A stretch of 64,000 nt of DNA from Roseivirga ehrenbergii. GTDB taxonomy: Bacteria > Bacteroidota > Bacteroidia > Cytophagales > Cyclobacteriaceae. The DNA lies in NCBI RefSeq assembly GCF_001593005.1, contig NZ_LQZQ01000045.1:310001-374000 (forward strand), read 5' to 3'. The translations under genes and the position numbers were made by a program. The notes below the pieces were generated by a model. It saw nothing but the letters and a program-made list of their open reading frames with translations, ran no database searches and was not told the DNA's origin. Of this stretch, positions 49,088 to 57,532 are shown in pieces (position 1 is the stretch's first letter; the number at the start of each line of letters is the position of its first letter).

Positions 49088-51868
49088 ATGAATAAATATA
49101 ATTCAACACTTGAGCTTTCAGGCCTCGAACCCTTAATTGTTACCCCCGAATCTAATTTTGTGAATGTAGGAGAGCGAACCAATGTAACGGGTTCTAAGCG
49201 CTTTGCACGATTAATTTTGGAAGAAAAGTTTGATGAAGCCTTAGAAGTAGCTCGTGATCAAGTGGATGGAGGCGCTCAGATTCTCGATGTCAACATGGAC
49301 GAAGGAATGCTTGATGGAAAAGAGGCGATGGTCAAGTTTTTGAACCTGATTGCTGCTGAACCTGATATTTCCCGAATCCCAATTATGATCGACTCTTCTA
49401 AATGGGAAATCATCGAAGCAGGTCTTAAGTGTGTACAAGGTAAGTGCGTAGTAAATTCCATTTCTTTAAAGGAAGGAGAAGAAGTTTTTATTGCTCATGC
49501 TAAGAAAGTAAAACGTTATGGTGCAGCCGTTATCGTTATGGCTTTTGATGAAGAAGGTCAAGCCGATTCATACGAAAGAAGAATAGAGATTTGTAAACGT
49601 TCATATGATATTCTGGTCAATGTTGTCAAGTTTCCGAAGAACGATATCATTTTCGACCCCAATATTTTCCCTGTGGCGACAGGTATAGAAGAGCACAATA
49701 ATAATGCGGTTGATTTCTTTAAGGCTACCAAATGGATCAGAGAGCATCTGCCTGGGGCCCATGTGAGTGGCGGTGTAAGTAATGTGTCTTTCTCATTCCG
49801 GGGGAATAACCCTGTTCGCGAAGCCATGCATTCGGCCTTTCTATATCATGCCATTCAAAATGGAATGGACATGGGAATTGTTAACCCTACCATGCTTGAG
49901 ATTTATGACGACATTCCAAAAGACTTGTTAGAAAGGGTAGAGGATGTACTCCTAAATCGAAGACCAGACTCTACTGAGCGTTTACTGGATTTTGCCGAAA
50001 CGGTAAAAGGCGAAGGAAAGAAACAAGTAAAAGACGATGCTTGGCGGAAGGAGTCGGTAGAAAAGCGACTGGAACACGCTTTGGTGAAAGGAATTATCGA
50101 ATTTATAGATGAAGACACAGAAGAAGCTCGACAGAAATATATAAGTCCATTGAAGGTCATTGAAGGTCCTTTAATGGATGGAATGAATGTAGTGGGTGAC
50201 CTTTTTGGCTCAGGTAAAATGTTTTTGCCACAAGTAGTAAAGAGTGCTCGCGTAATGAAAAAGGCGGTGGCTTATCTTTTGCCTTATTTGGAAAAAGAGA
50301 AAGAGGAAAAAAGACAAGCTAAGCTAACTCGCCCCAACCCTTCCTTCCCTTCAGGGGAAGGTGATAACTCCACTTTGAGTGAGACCGAGAGGGGGATAAT
50401 TCCAGAACGAGAAACTGGTCGAAAAATCCTTTTGGCCACGGTAAAAGGAGATGTTCATGATATTGGGAAGAATATTGTTGGGGTGGTTTTGGCCTGTAAT
50501 AATTACGATATCATCGATATGGGCGTAATGGTGCCTGCCGATAAAATTCTTGATAAAGCCATTGAGGAAAATGTGGATGTAATTGGTTTAAGTGGTTTGA
50601 TTACTCCTTCACTTGACGAAATGGTGCACGTAGCCAAAGAAATGGAAAGAAGGAAGATGAAGTTACCGCTTATGGTGGGCGGTGCAACCACTTCGAGAAT
50701 TCATACCGCAGTAAAGATTGACCCAGTTTATTCCGGACCAGTTGTACATGTTTTGGATGCTTCTAAAAGTGTGCCTGTAGCTGGAGAATTGATAAGCGGA
50801 GATCGCAAGGCGAATTACAAAACACAGGTGAAAAGCGAATATGCAAAGCTTCGCGAAGATCACGCAAACCGTAAAGAAATCAAGCATTACATTCCTTATA
50901 GCAGAGCTTTGGGTAATAGGCTTAAAGTGAATTGGGAAGAAAAAGAATACGTGAAACCGAGCTTTATAGGAAATAAAGTATTCAAAAACTTCGATCTGAA
51001 TATTATTAGAGAGTACATCGACTGGACTCCTTTCTTCCAGACTTGGATGCTGAAGGGGAAATACCCTAGAATTTTCGAAAACGAAACAATTGGCAAGGAA
51101 GCCAAAAAGCTTTTTGACGATGCCAATAAAATGCTCGATGAAGTAATTGAGAAAAACCTGCTTCAAGCCAATGGCGTGGTGGGACTCTACCCCGCCAACA
51201 GTGTTGGTGATGACATTGAAGTGTACACAGAAGAGACTCGTAATGAAGTAAAAACTGTGTTTCATTGCTTGAGGCAGCAAGGTAAAAAAGGCACCGGCAT
51301 TCCTAACTTGTCTTTAGCGGATTTTATAGCACCAAAGGATTCAGGGAAAATTGACTATGTAGGTGGTTTTGCCGTAACGGGCGGTTTAGGGATTGAACCC
51401 CTAGTGGAAAAGTATGAGAAAGATCATGACGATTACAATTCTATTATGATCAAGGCCATTGCCGATCGCTTGGCAGAAGCTTTTGCAGAAGCCATGCACG
51501 CCATAGTGCGCAAAGAACTTTGGGGTTATGCGAAAAACGAAACCTTGGACAATGAATCCTTAATTAAAGAAAGTTATCAAGGAATTAGGCCAGCACCGGG
51601 CTACCCAGCTTGCCCAGATCACACTGAAAAACCAATTCTTTTTGATTTACTCAATGCTCAAGAAGAAACGGGGATTATTCTCACAGAGTCGATGGCGATG
51701 TACCCAGCCTCTTCCGTAAGTGGCCTTTATTTTATGCATGAAGAAGCCAAATACTTCGGTTTAGGCAAAATTGAAAAAGACCAAGTGCAAGATTACGCCA
51801 AACGCAAAGGAATGACTTTGGAAGAAACCGAGAAGTGGTTGAGCCCAAACTTAACTTATGATGTCTAA
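49088..51868 (+). CDS. metH: Methionine synthase, folate/B12/activation half (split MetH)
   Basis: The 926-residue protein contains the pterin-binding domain ([31 protein letters not shown]), the cobalamin cap, the B12-binding domain ([10 protein letters not shown] with the lower-axial His, then GLSGLITPS) and the activation domain ([26 protein letters not shown]). It transfers methyl from methyltetrahydrofolate to homocysteine through cobalamin, together with the first-half protein. Residues about 413-437 between the cap and B12 domains are encoded by a repeat-like insertion (50326-50398) that keeps the frame. The following S23 gene separates it from metF. Confidence 0.96.
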   Translation: MNKYNSTLELSGLEPLIVTPESNFVNVGERTNVTGSKRFARLILEEKFDEALEVARDQVDGGAQILDVNMDEGMLDGKEAMVKFLNLIAAEPDISRIPIMIDSSKWEIIEAGLKCVQGKCVVNSISLKEGEEVFIAHAKKVKRYGAAVIVMAFDEEGQADSYERRIEICKRSYDILVNVVKFPKNDIIFDPNIFPVATGIEEHNNNAVDFFKATKWIREHLPGAHVSGGVSNVSFSFRGNNPVREAMHSAFLYHAIQNGMDMGIVNPTMLEIYDDIPKDLLERVEDVLLNRRPDSTERLLDFAETVKGEGKKQVKDDAWRKESVEKRLEHALVKGIIEFIDEDTEEARQKYISPLKVIEGPLMDGMNVVGDLFGSGKMFLPQVVKSARVMKKAVAYLLPYLEKEKEEKRQAKLTRPNPSFPSGEGDNSTLSETERGIIPERETGRKILLATVKGDVHDIGKNIVGVVLACNNYDIIDMGVMVPADKILDKAIEENVDVIGLSGLITPSLDEMVHVAKEMERRKMKLPLMVGGATTSRIHTAVKIDPVYSGPVVHVLDASKSVPVAGELISGDRKANYKTQVKSEYAKLREDHANRKEIKHYIPYSRALGNRLKVNWEEKEYVKPSFIGNKVFKNFDLNIIREYIDWTPFFQTWMLKGKYPRIFENETIGKEAKKLFDDANKMLDEVIEKNLLQANGVVGLYPANSVGDDIEVYTEETRNEVKTVFHCLRQQGKKGTGIPNLSLADFIAPKDSGKIDYVGGFAVTGGLGIEPLVEKYEKDHDDYNSIMIKAIADRLAEAFAEAMHAIVRKELWGYAKNETLDNESLIKESYQGIRPAPGYPACPDHTEKPILFDLLNAQEETGIILTESMAMYPASSVSGLYFMHEEAKYFGLGKIEKDQVQDYAKRKGMTLEETEKWLSPNLTYDV
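50326..50398 (+). repeat. Palindromic repeat inserted in frame in metH
   Basis: CTCGCCCCAACCCTTCCTTC, then CCTTCAGGGGAAGG and GTGATAACTCCACTTTGAGT, ending GAGACCGAGAGGGGGATA. It has a CTTCCC/GGGGAAG hairpin and reads like the dispersed, non-coding repeats common in Bacteroidota (their reverse complement begins CCCCCTCTCGGTCTCACTC). It encodes [19 protein letters not shown] and a few more residues, which do not fit MetH family sequence. The insertion length preserves the reading frame. Confidence 0.6.
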
Positions 51869-51869
51869 G

Positions 51870-52355
51870 TACTGAAGTGCTTAGGTGTGGAAGTATTGAA
51901 TGTTAAAATTAAATGATCGAGATATGGCAAAGGTGACAAGATTTGAAGATTTAAGGTGTTGGCAGTTGGCAAGAAAACTGACTCATCAGGTTTATGTAAT
52001 GTCTAATCAAGGTCAATTAGCCAAGGATTTCGATACACGTTCGCAGTTCAAGAGAGCAGGGCTTTCAATCATGAATAATATTGCCGAAGGATTTGGCCGA
52101 TTTTCTCCAAAAGACTTTGTTAAATTTCTTGATTATGCTTCTGCGTCTTGTACAGAAGTAAAAAGCATGACCTATTTGATGTTAGACCTAGAGTATTTTC
52201 CCTCGGAAGACATTGAAAACTTTCAAAAGCAAATTGAAGAGACAAAGGCCTCAATTTTAGCATTCATTAAATACTTAAGAAATAAAGAAAGCCAATAGTT
52301 CGATGTTGCGAATTTCGCCAACACTTCAACACCTAAACACCTAAACACTTCAATA
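51870..52355 (+). mobile_element. Inverted-repeat-bounded S23 (four-helix-bundle) element
   Basis: The left end TACTGAAGTGCTTAGGTGT (51870-51888) and the right end ACACCTAAACACTTCAATA (52337-52355) are inverted copies with 17 of 19 matching bases. The right end has an extra copy of the 8-bp unit ACACCTAA. The single gene within is the S23-family gene at 51924-52298. The element begins two bases after the metH stop and ends 8 bp before the metF start, so it separates two otherwise contiguous met genes without breaking either. No transposase is encoded. Confidence 0.6.
51924..52298 (+). CDS. Four-helix-bundle protein, S23/IVS family
   Basis: The start is set at ATG 51924 (MAKVTRFEDLRCWQLARKL); a longer frame starts at 51900 inside the inverted repeat. 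The 124-residue protein has the S23/23S-rRNA intervening-sequence signature: FEDLRCWQLAR, RAGLSIMNNIAEGFGR, KDFVKFLDYASASCTEVKS and a last long helix. This family includes proteins encoded in 23S rRNA intervening sequences and the Avd protein of diversity-generating retroelements; it binds nucleic acid. Here it is a free-standing gene within inverted repeats. Confidence 0.93.
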   Translation: MAKVTRFEDLRCWQLARKLTHQVYVMSNQGQLAKDFDTRSQFKRAGLSIMNNIAEGFGRFSPKDFVKFLDYASASCTEVKSMTYLMLDLEYFPSEDIENFQKQIEETKASILAFIKYLRNKESQ

Positions 52356-52363
52356 CATTAGAA

Positions 52364-53317
52364 ATGAAAGTAACCCAACATATAAAAAGAGCAAAAGGTA
52401 AAACCCTTTTCAGCTTCGAGATTCTTCCACCTAGAAAAGGAGAGAATGTAAATGGTATTTTCGATGCGATTGACCCTTTAATGGAGTTTAACCCGCCATT
52501 TATTGATGTCACCTATCATCGCGAAGAGTACATTTATAAGCAACACGATAACGGTTTGCTCGAAAAAGTAACTACTCGTAAACGTCCGGGAACGGTGGGG
52601 ATTTGTGCTGCAATAATGAATAAATACGGGGTAGACGCTGTGCCTCATATTATTTGTGGTGGTTTTAATAAGGAAGAAACGGAGAACGCACTGATCGACC
52701 TTGATTTCTTGGGAATTGATAATGTGTTGGTATTGCGTGGAGATGCTATTAAATCGGAGGGAAGGTTCGTTCCAGATCCAGAAGGGCATTCGTATGCTAC
52801 AGAATTGATGCAACAGGTTTTAGATTTAAATCAGGGTAAATATTTGCACGAAGAAGTGGAAATGGCCAAAACCAACTTTTCTATTGGTGTGGCGGGTTAT
52901 CCAGAAAAACACTTTGAGGCTCCAAGTCTTAAAAGTGATATGAAGTACTTAAAGCAAAAGGTAGATATGGGGGCGGAGTACATCGTTACCCAAATGTTTT
53001 TCGATAATCAGAAATACTTCGACTTTGTTGAAAAGTGCCGAAAAGCAGATATCAATGTGCCTATTATTCCAGGGCTGAAACCATTAACAACGCTTAATCA
53101 TAGCACTATTCTACCTAGTATTTTCCATGTGGATTTGCCAGATGACTTGGTTGATGAATTGGATAAATGTAAAGACAATAAGGCGGCTAGAGAAGTAGGA
53201 ATTGAATGGTGTATTCAGCAGTCGAAAGAACTAATGGAAGCAAAAGTGCCATGCTTGCATTATTACACTATGAGCAAATCAAGTGTCATTAAGCAAATTG
53301 CTGAAAAGCTATTTTAG
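52364..53317 (+). CDS. metF: 5,10-methylenetetrahydrofolate reductase
   Basis: The 317-residue TIM-barrel flavoprotein makes 5-methyltetrahydrofolate, the methyl donor for MetH. It has FSFEILPPRKGENV, FIDVTYHREEY, NVLVLRGD with the Asp/Gly phosphate loop, VAGYPEKHFEAPS, and EYIVTQMFFDNQKYF. It is the third gene of the met operon and ends 5 bp before the stop of the convergent antiporter gene. Confidence 0.97.
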   Translation: MKVTQHIKRAKGKTLFSFEILPPRKGENVNGIFDAIDPLMEFNPPFIDVTYHREEYIYKQHDNGLLEKVTTRKRPGTVGICAAIMNKYGVDAVPHIICGGFNKEETENALIDLDFLGIDNVLVLRGDAIKSEGRFVPDPEGHSYATELMQQVLDLNQGKYLHEEVEMAKTNFSIGVAGYPEKHFEAPSLKSDMKYLKQKVDMGAEYIVTQMFFDNQKYFDFVEKCRKADINVPIIPGLKPLTTLNHSTILPSIFHVDLPDDLVDELDKCKDNKAAREVGIEWCIQQSKELMEAKVPCLHYYTMSKSSVIKQIAEKLF

Positions 53318-53322
53318 AAGTT

Positions 53323-54792
53323 TTAAGGTTGTTCAATTTGTAAACATTCATAAACCTGGCCAATACCCTCTTGGGTATCAGAAAGTACTACAAGCGTGTC
53401 TTCTGCAAGAATTTCAGTAGCTCCATTGGGTGTAATGAATTTATTGTCTCGATTTATCATTGCGATCAGCGCGGTTTTAGGAAAGTTGAGGTCGACTATT
53501 TTTTTGTTTACCGCTACACCGTTTTCGGGCATTTTTATTTCAACCATTATCGCCTTGGCAGTTTCTGAAAGCAATTCATCTAATGGTGATTTTGGTTTAG
53601 AATCTTCTGGTAAAGCCACATTAAGCCATTTTGCTATAACAGATAAAGTTGTTCCTTGAATTAGTACCGAAGACAGCGAAATAAAGAACACAATATTGAA
53701 GATCATACTGGCTTTTTCGATTCCAGCAATTAAGGGGTAGGTAGCAAAAACAATCGGCACAGCCCCTCTAAGCCCAACCCATGAAATATAGAACCGCCTT
53801 CTCATTTTCATTTTGAAAGGCGTTAGGCTTAAAAAAACACTTATTGGTCGGGCTACAAATATTTGAAATAGTGAAATGAGTAAACCAATGCCTAAAATTG
53901 GAAGTATTTCTGTGGGATAAACCAATAAGCCTAGGGTAAGGAAAAGTACAATTTGCATGAGCCATGCCAAACCATCAAACATTTTAAGAATGGTTTTTTT
54001 ATGGATTAAGTCTTGGTTGCCAAGGTAAACGGCACATAAATAAACGGCCAAGAAACCATTTCCACCTAGCGCATCGGTACCAGAGAAAGTGATAAACATC
54101 AACGAAATCACCAATACAGGATACAGTCCTTCAAACCCAAGCTTGATTCTGTTAATAACATATTTGCTCACCATTCCGAAAAGCAACCCAGCGATTCCTC
54201 CAATAATCATCTGTTTCAGAAACAATGGAATAATAGAGAGCAAACTCTGATCTGGATTCACCACTAGGGCTAAGAAAGCAATGGTCAATACATAAGCCAT
54301 TGGATCATTACTTCCACTTTCTAGCTCAAGGGTAGGCCTTAGGTTATTTCTAAGTGCTAAGTTTTTTCCTCTTAAAATTGAAAAAACGGCTGCCGCATCG
54401 GTGGAAGATATAATTGCACCAAGCAGTAGACCTTCATAAATAGTAAAGTCGGTTATGGCCCAAACGAAGGTGCCCATGGTTACTGCTGTGAGTAAAACCC
54501 CTAAGGTAGAAAGGGAGATTCCTTGCCATAAAACCGGTTTAATAGACTGCCAGTTAGTATCGAGTCCGCCAGAAAAAAGGATGAAGTTAAGAGAAACTAC
54601 TCCGATAAATTGAGCGGCTGAAGGATTATCGAAATAAATGCCTCCAATTCCATCGGAGCCAGCTAACATTCCAATCGCCAAGAACAATACTAAGGTGGGA
54701 ACTCCAAAACGGTAGGAGGTTTTACCCGCTATAATGCTGATAAACAGCAATAGCGAACCAATTAGCATTATGTTCTCTATAGTTAAGCTCAA
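53323..54792 (-). CDS. CPA1 potassium/proton antiporter with TrkA-C domain
   Basis: The 489-residue protein has about 12-13 membrane helices of the Na+/H+ exchanger fold and a C-terminal RCK_C/TrkA-C domain beginning near residue 410 (MPENGVAVNKKIVDLNFPKT). Conserved features include SSTDAAAVFSIL and ELESGSNDPMAYVLT (the ion-binding segment). It matches the NhaP2/CvrA layout of K+/H+ antiporters that regulate internal K+ and pH. The C-terminal domain may bind nucleotide or other ligand. It is convergent with metF. Confidence 0.94.
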   Translation of the reverse strand: MSLTIENIMLIGSLLLFISIIAGKTSYRFGVPTLVLFLAIGMLAGSDGIGGIYFDNPSAAQFIGVVSLNFILFSGGLDTNWQSIKPVLWQGISLSTLGVLLTAVTMGTFVWAITDFTIYEGLLLGAIISSTDAAAVFSILRGKNLALRNNLRPTLELESGSNDPMAYVLTIAFLALVVNPDQSLLSIIPLFLKQMIIGGIAGLLFGMVSKYVINRIKLGFEGLYPVLVISLMFITFSGTDALGGNGFLAVYLCAVYLGNQDLIHKKTILKMFDGLAWLMQIVLFLTLGLLVYPTEILPILGIGLLISLFQIFVARPISVFLSLTPFKMKMRRRFYISWVGLRGAVPIVFATYPLIAGIEKASMIFNIVFFISLSSVLIQGTTLSVIAKWLNVALPEDSKPKSPLDELLSETAKAIMVEIKMPENGVAVNKKIVDLNFPKTALIAMINRDNKFITPNGATEILAEDTLVVLSDTQEGIGQVYECLQIEQP

Positions 54793-54890
54793 TTAATTTT
54801 GATTTGAAGATGATAATGTTATCAAAGCTGCAAAGATAACTTTTGGACGCTCTTTTCAGCAATTACTATCAAATTCATTTTTTAATATGA

Positions 54891-54920
54891 AGGTCTGGTA
54901 AGAATAATTTTACCAGACCT
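54891..54920. terminator. Stem-loop after the small membrane protein gene
   Basis: AGGTCTGGTAA (54891-54901) and TTACCAGACCT (54910-54920) form a perfect 11-bp stem with an 8-nt loop. It lies 20 bp downstream of the reverse-strand gene at 54941 and is preceded by a run of A/T on the other side. It most likely ends that transcript. Confidence 0.65.
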
Positions 54921-54940
54921 CTCAAGTTTTTTATGATCTT

Positions 54941-55429
54941 CTATGCCTGAAGTACCTCATTAATTTGTTTCTCCCATTTAGTAAGCAAAGGCAATTCAGT
55001 AGTGATCGAACTACTTTCATCCGCATTGTAAAACTCTATGTTTTGAATTTTACTTTGAACATTTGAAGGAGTTAAAGTCAAGTGTAAGCGCTCAATTACC
55101 GTAACTGGGCCATCGTTTGTTTTCACTGTTCTGCCTACTTTGTTCACCGTACATTTCTTAAATGGCTTTAAATCAATCAATTGTATTTCGGGCGTTTCAC
55201 CTTTCTTTTTAAAATGTATAAGTTGTTTTGTTTGAACATCTAAACCCAAACAATACACATAATTCCATACCTCACTGTGGGTGAGTTTTAAGCCCTTTTC
55301 TTGTGTTAACTGAAGAAATTCAGCGTATAATTTCTTTTCCTTTTTCTTCTGCATTCCTTGTAAATAAACAATAGGGAGCACAAATGCTGCCATGGCAGCT
55401 ATACCAAATAGTGTTGTAGATAATTCCAT
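54941..55429 (-). CDS. Small single-pass membrane protein of unknown function
   Basis: The 162-residue protein has one N-terminal membrane helix (residues 5-25, LFGIAAMAAFVLPIVYLQGM), a short basic stretch (KKKEKK) and a soluble beta-rich domain of about 130 residues facing the cytoplasm by charge (TKQLIHFKKKGETPEIQLID). No family is recognised. It stands alone with a stem-loop after it. Confidence 0.75.
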   Translation of the reverse strand: MELSTTLFGIAAMAAFVLPIVYLQGMQKKKEKKLYAEFLQLTQEKGLKLTHSEVWNYVYCLGLDVQTKQLIHFKKKGETPEIQLIDLKPFKKCTVNKVGRTVKTNDGPVTVIERLHLTLTPSNVQSKIQNIEFYNADESSSITTELPLLTKWEKQINEVLQA

Positions 55430-55537
55430 TTTCTTTTAGATTAAATAATATTGGTGGTCACAGAACTCCATAATGAATTCTGAAACCAAAAAAAATACAT
55501 GGCCAACGGGTGTTAGCCTAAGAGATAAATGGAATGC

Positions 55538-55912
55538 CTATGAGAAGCTATGGAATGGGAAAATGATGTCTTTAACGGAAAGACTGAGGTCAATTTGTCT
55601 AGACCGTTCTAATTCTTTGCGCCAAACGGCTTGCTTTGTGTTATGAGAACCTGAGTTTTGAACGGCTGCCCAGTGTGGGAGATAGTTTGTTTCGGACTCC
55701 TGAAAACTTGTTGATGTTTCAGTGACCAACTCATTAAAGACTGGTAAATGAAACAAACTGGAATAAGAAGGAGCAAATGCATCTTTAACCTGATCGGTCT
55801 GAGCGTACTCAATTTGGTTTTTAATTAAAGCCTGATGCAGCAAACTGTCTACACTTATGCCATACACCAATAAGGAGAGCGATATTAGTAGGGATTTAAA
55901 CAGGCTTTTCAT
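55538..55912 (-). CDS. Small hypothetical protein with N-terminal signal
   Basis: The 124-residue protein has a hydrophobic N-terminus (LFKSLLISLSLLVYGISVDS) that may be a signal peptide or anchor, and a polar C-terminal part without recognisable motifs (AWRKELERS-type basic region, then IIFPFHSFS). It is monocistronic. There is no family resemblance and its role is unknown; reality as a gene is likely because of length and the signal. Confidence 0.55.
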   Translation of the reverse strand: MKSLFKSLLISLSLLVYGISVDSLLHQALIKNQIEYAQTDQVKDAFAPSYSSLFHLPVFNELVTETSTSFQESETNYLPHWAAVQNSGSHNTKQAVWRKELERSRQIDLSLSVKDIIFPFHSFS

Positions 55913-56118
55913 TCATGCAATATTAGAATATCAACTGCTATTTTTAATCGGCAAGCGAGAATATTTTTTTAAATTATTGATTATTCAAAGGCGGTGAATA
56001 TGATATTTGGGCTGCCGATGAACGGATTATTTGCAACCATAAATATAAAAATGAGGTTGAAGTCAATTATTAAGCTCATTTTTAGTCTCAGAAATTAACT
56101 TTTCCCTATTATTAGGCC

Positions 56119-57516
56119 ATGAATGTATACAACCTTATCATAGCACTGTCATGTGTGATCATTTTTTCGCACTTGTTCAATATACTTTCTAAGCGTACCA
56201 ACATCCCAAGTGTTATCCTTTTGATTTTATTGGGTATAGGAATAAAGTTTGGGCTCGATGCTTATGGAATCAATCAAGACAAGCTGATTTTCAGTACTCT
56301 AGAGTTACTAGGGGTGGTTGGTCTTATTATGATTGTTTTAGAAGCAGCACTAGACCTTGAATTGAGTAAGGAAAAATGGCCTACCATATGGAAATCGTTT
56401 CTTGTGGCTTTAATATCATTAGGGGGGTGCGCATTTCTTATTTCCGTCATCATTAATCACTTTTATCAAGAAACCCCGCTTATTTCTTTAGTATATGCCA
56501 TTCCGCTTTCTGTTGTCAGTAGTGCCATTGTAATCCCTAGCGTAACTGGCTTAGTGAAAGACAAGAAGGAGTTCATGATTTACGAGAGTACCTTTTCTGA
56601 TATTCTTGGTATTATGTTTTTCTACTTTCTTACTGGAAATGCCGAAACAGAACAAGCAGGAGAGGTGGTTTATGGAATTATAGGAAACATCCTTATCACG
56701 ATCGTTATCTCATTTGTTTTTAGTTATGGTCTGGTCGTGTTGTTTCAACGAATAGAAGGAGAGGTAAAGCTCTTTTTGCTGATTGCCATGTTGATTTTGA
56801 TTTATGCCATAGGCAAGCAAATGCACCTTTCATCTTTGGTAATCATCTTAACATTTGGCTTGGTAATTAATAACAGCAAGCTCTTCTTTGTTGGAAAGCT
56901 ACAAAAGTGGGTCAAACATGATGTCATAGATAAGATTCTGGATGAGCTCCATCTGGTCACCCGAGAAACAGCATTTGTAGTACGAACTTTCTTCTTTGTG
57001 GTGTTCGGAACCACAATTAACCTTTCAGCGCTAGTCAACTTAGAGGTATTGGGTATTAGCTTAATGATTGTAGCTTCATTTTTTGTGGTTCGCTTTATTG
57101 TACTCAAGGCTTTCTTTTGGAAGAAATCTATTCTACCAGAATTGATGATTACCCCTAGAGGCTTAATTACAGTACTATTGTTCTTCTCCATTCCTGTTGA
57201 ACTTCAATCGGAACTGTTTAATGGAGATATTATTTTGATCACCATTCTATCTACCAGTATTATTATGACTTGGGGTTTGGTAAGCTTTAGTAAAAACACA
57301 GATAAATTGCCAGAAGGCATTAAAGGAGCTCGAAAAATTTCATATTTCATTGAGCGAATGGAACCGGATTTAAGACCGGTTGTGCCTATAAAAACTCAAG
57401 CTAGTTCATCCATTGTTCCAAAGAAAGTAGAGCCTAAGGTTGAACCCAAAGTGGATGATAAACCGGAAACTAAAGACCCATCGCTGGATAATAGTGAAGA
57501 ATTTGAAGGCGAATAA
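56119..57516 (+). CDS. CPA-type cation/proton antiporter
   Basis: The 465-residue membrane protein has about 11-12 helices of the sodium/hydrogen exchanger family (PF00999) with conserved VVSSAIVIPSVTGLV and ESTFSDILGIMFFYFL segments, where the ion-binding Asp lies. The C-terminal tail (about 60 residues) is repetitive and charged (KKVEPKVEPKVDDKPETKD). Unlike the antiporter at 53323 it has no TrkA-C domain. The exchanged ion is unknown. Confidence 0.9.
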   Translation: MNVYNLIIALSCVIIFSHLFNILSKRTNIPSVILLILLGIGIKFGLDAYGINQDKLIFSTLELLGVVGLIMIVLEAALDLELSKEKWPTIWKSFLVALISLGGCAFLISVIINHFYQETPLISLVYAIPLSVVSSAIVIPSVTGLVKDKKEFMIYESTFSDILGIMFFYFLTGNAETEQAGEVVYGIIGNILITIVISFVFSYGLVVLFQRIEGEVKLFLLIAMLILIYAIGKQMHLSSLVIILTFGLVINNSKLFFVGKLQKWVKHDVIDKILDELHLVTRETAFVVRTFFFVVFGTTINLSALVNLEVLGISLMIVASFFVVRFIVLKAFFWKKSILPELMITPRGLITVLLFFSIPVELQSELFNGDIILITILSTSIIMTWGLVSFSKNTDKLPEGIKGARKISYFIERMEPDLRPVVPIKTQASSSIVPKKVEPKVEPKVDDKPETKDPSLDNSEEFEGE

Positions 57517-57532
57517 ATAAGTGATTTGATTC

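Noticed and set aside
50663-51280. 205-codon reverse open frame inside metH
   Set aside because: It is the shadow of the conserved MetH coding sequence on the opposite strand.
51924-52298. Diversity-generating retroelement, because the S23 protein is related to Avd
   Set aside because: No reverse transcriptase, template repeat or variable repeat was found nearby.
52320-52355. CRISPR-like tandem ACACCTAA units
   Set aside because: The unit is 8 bp with two to three copies and no spacers; it is part of the element end.
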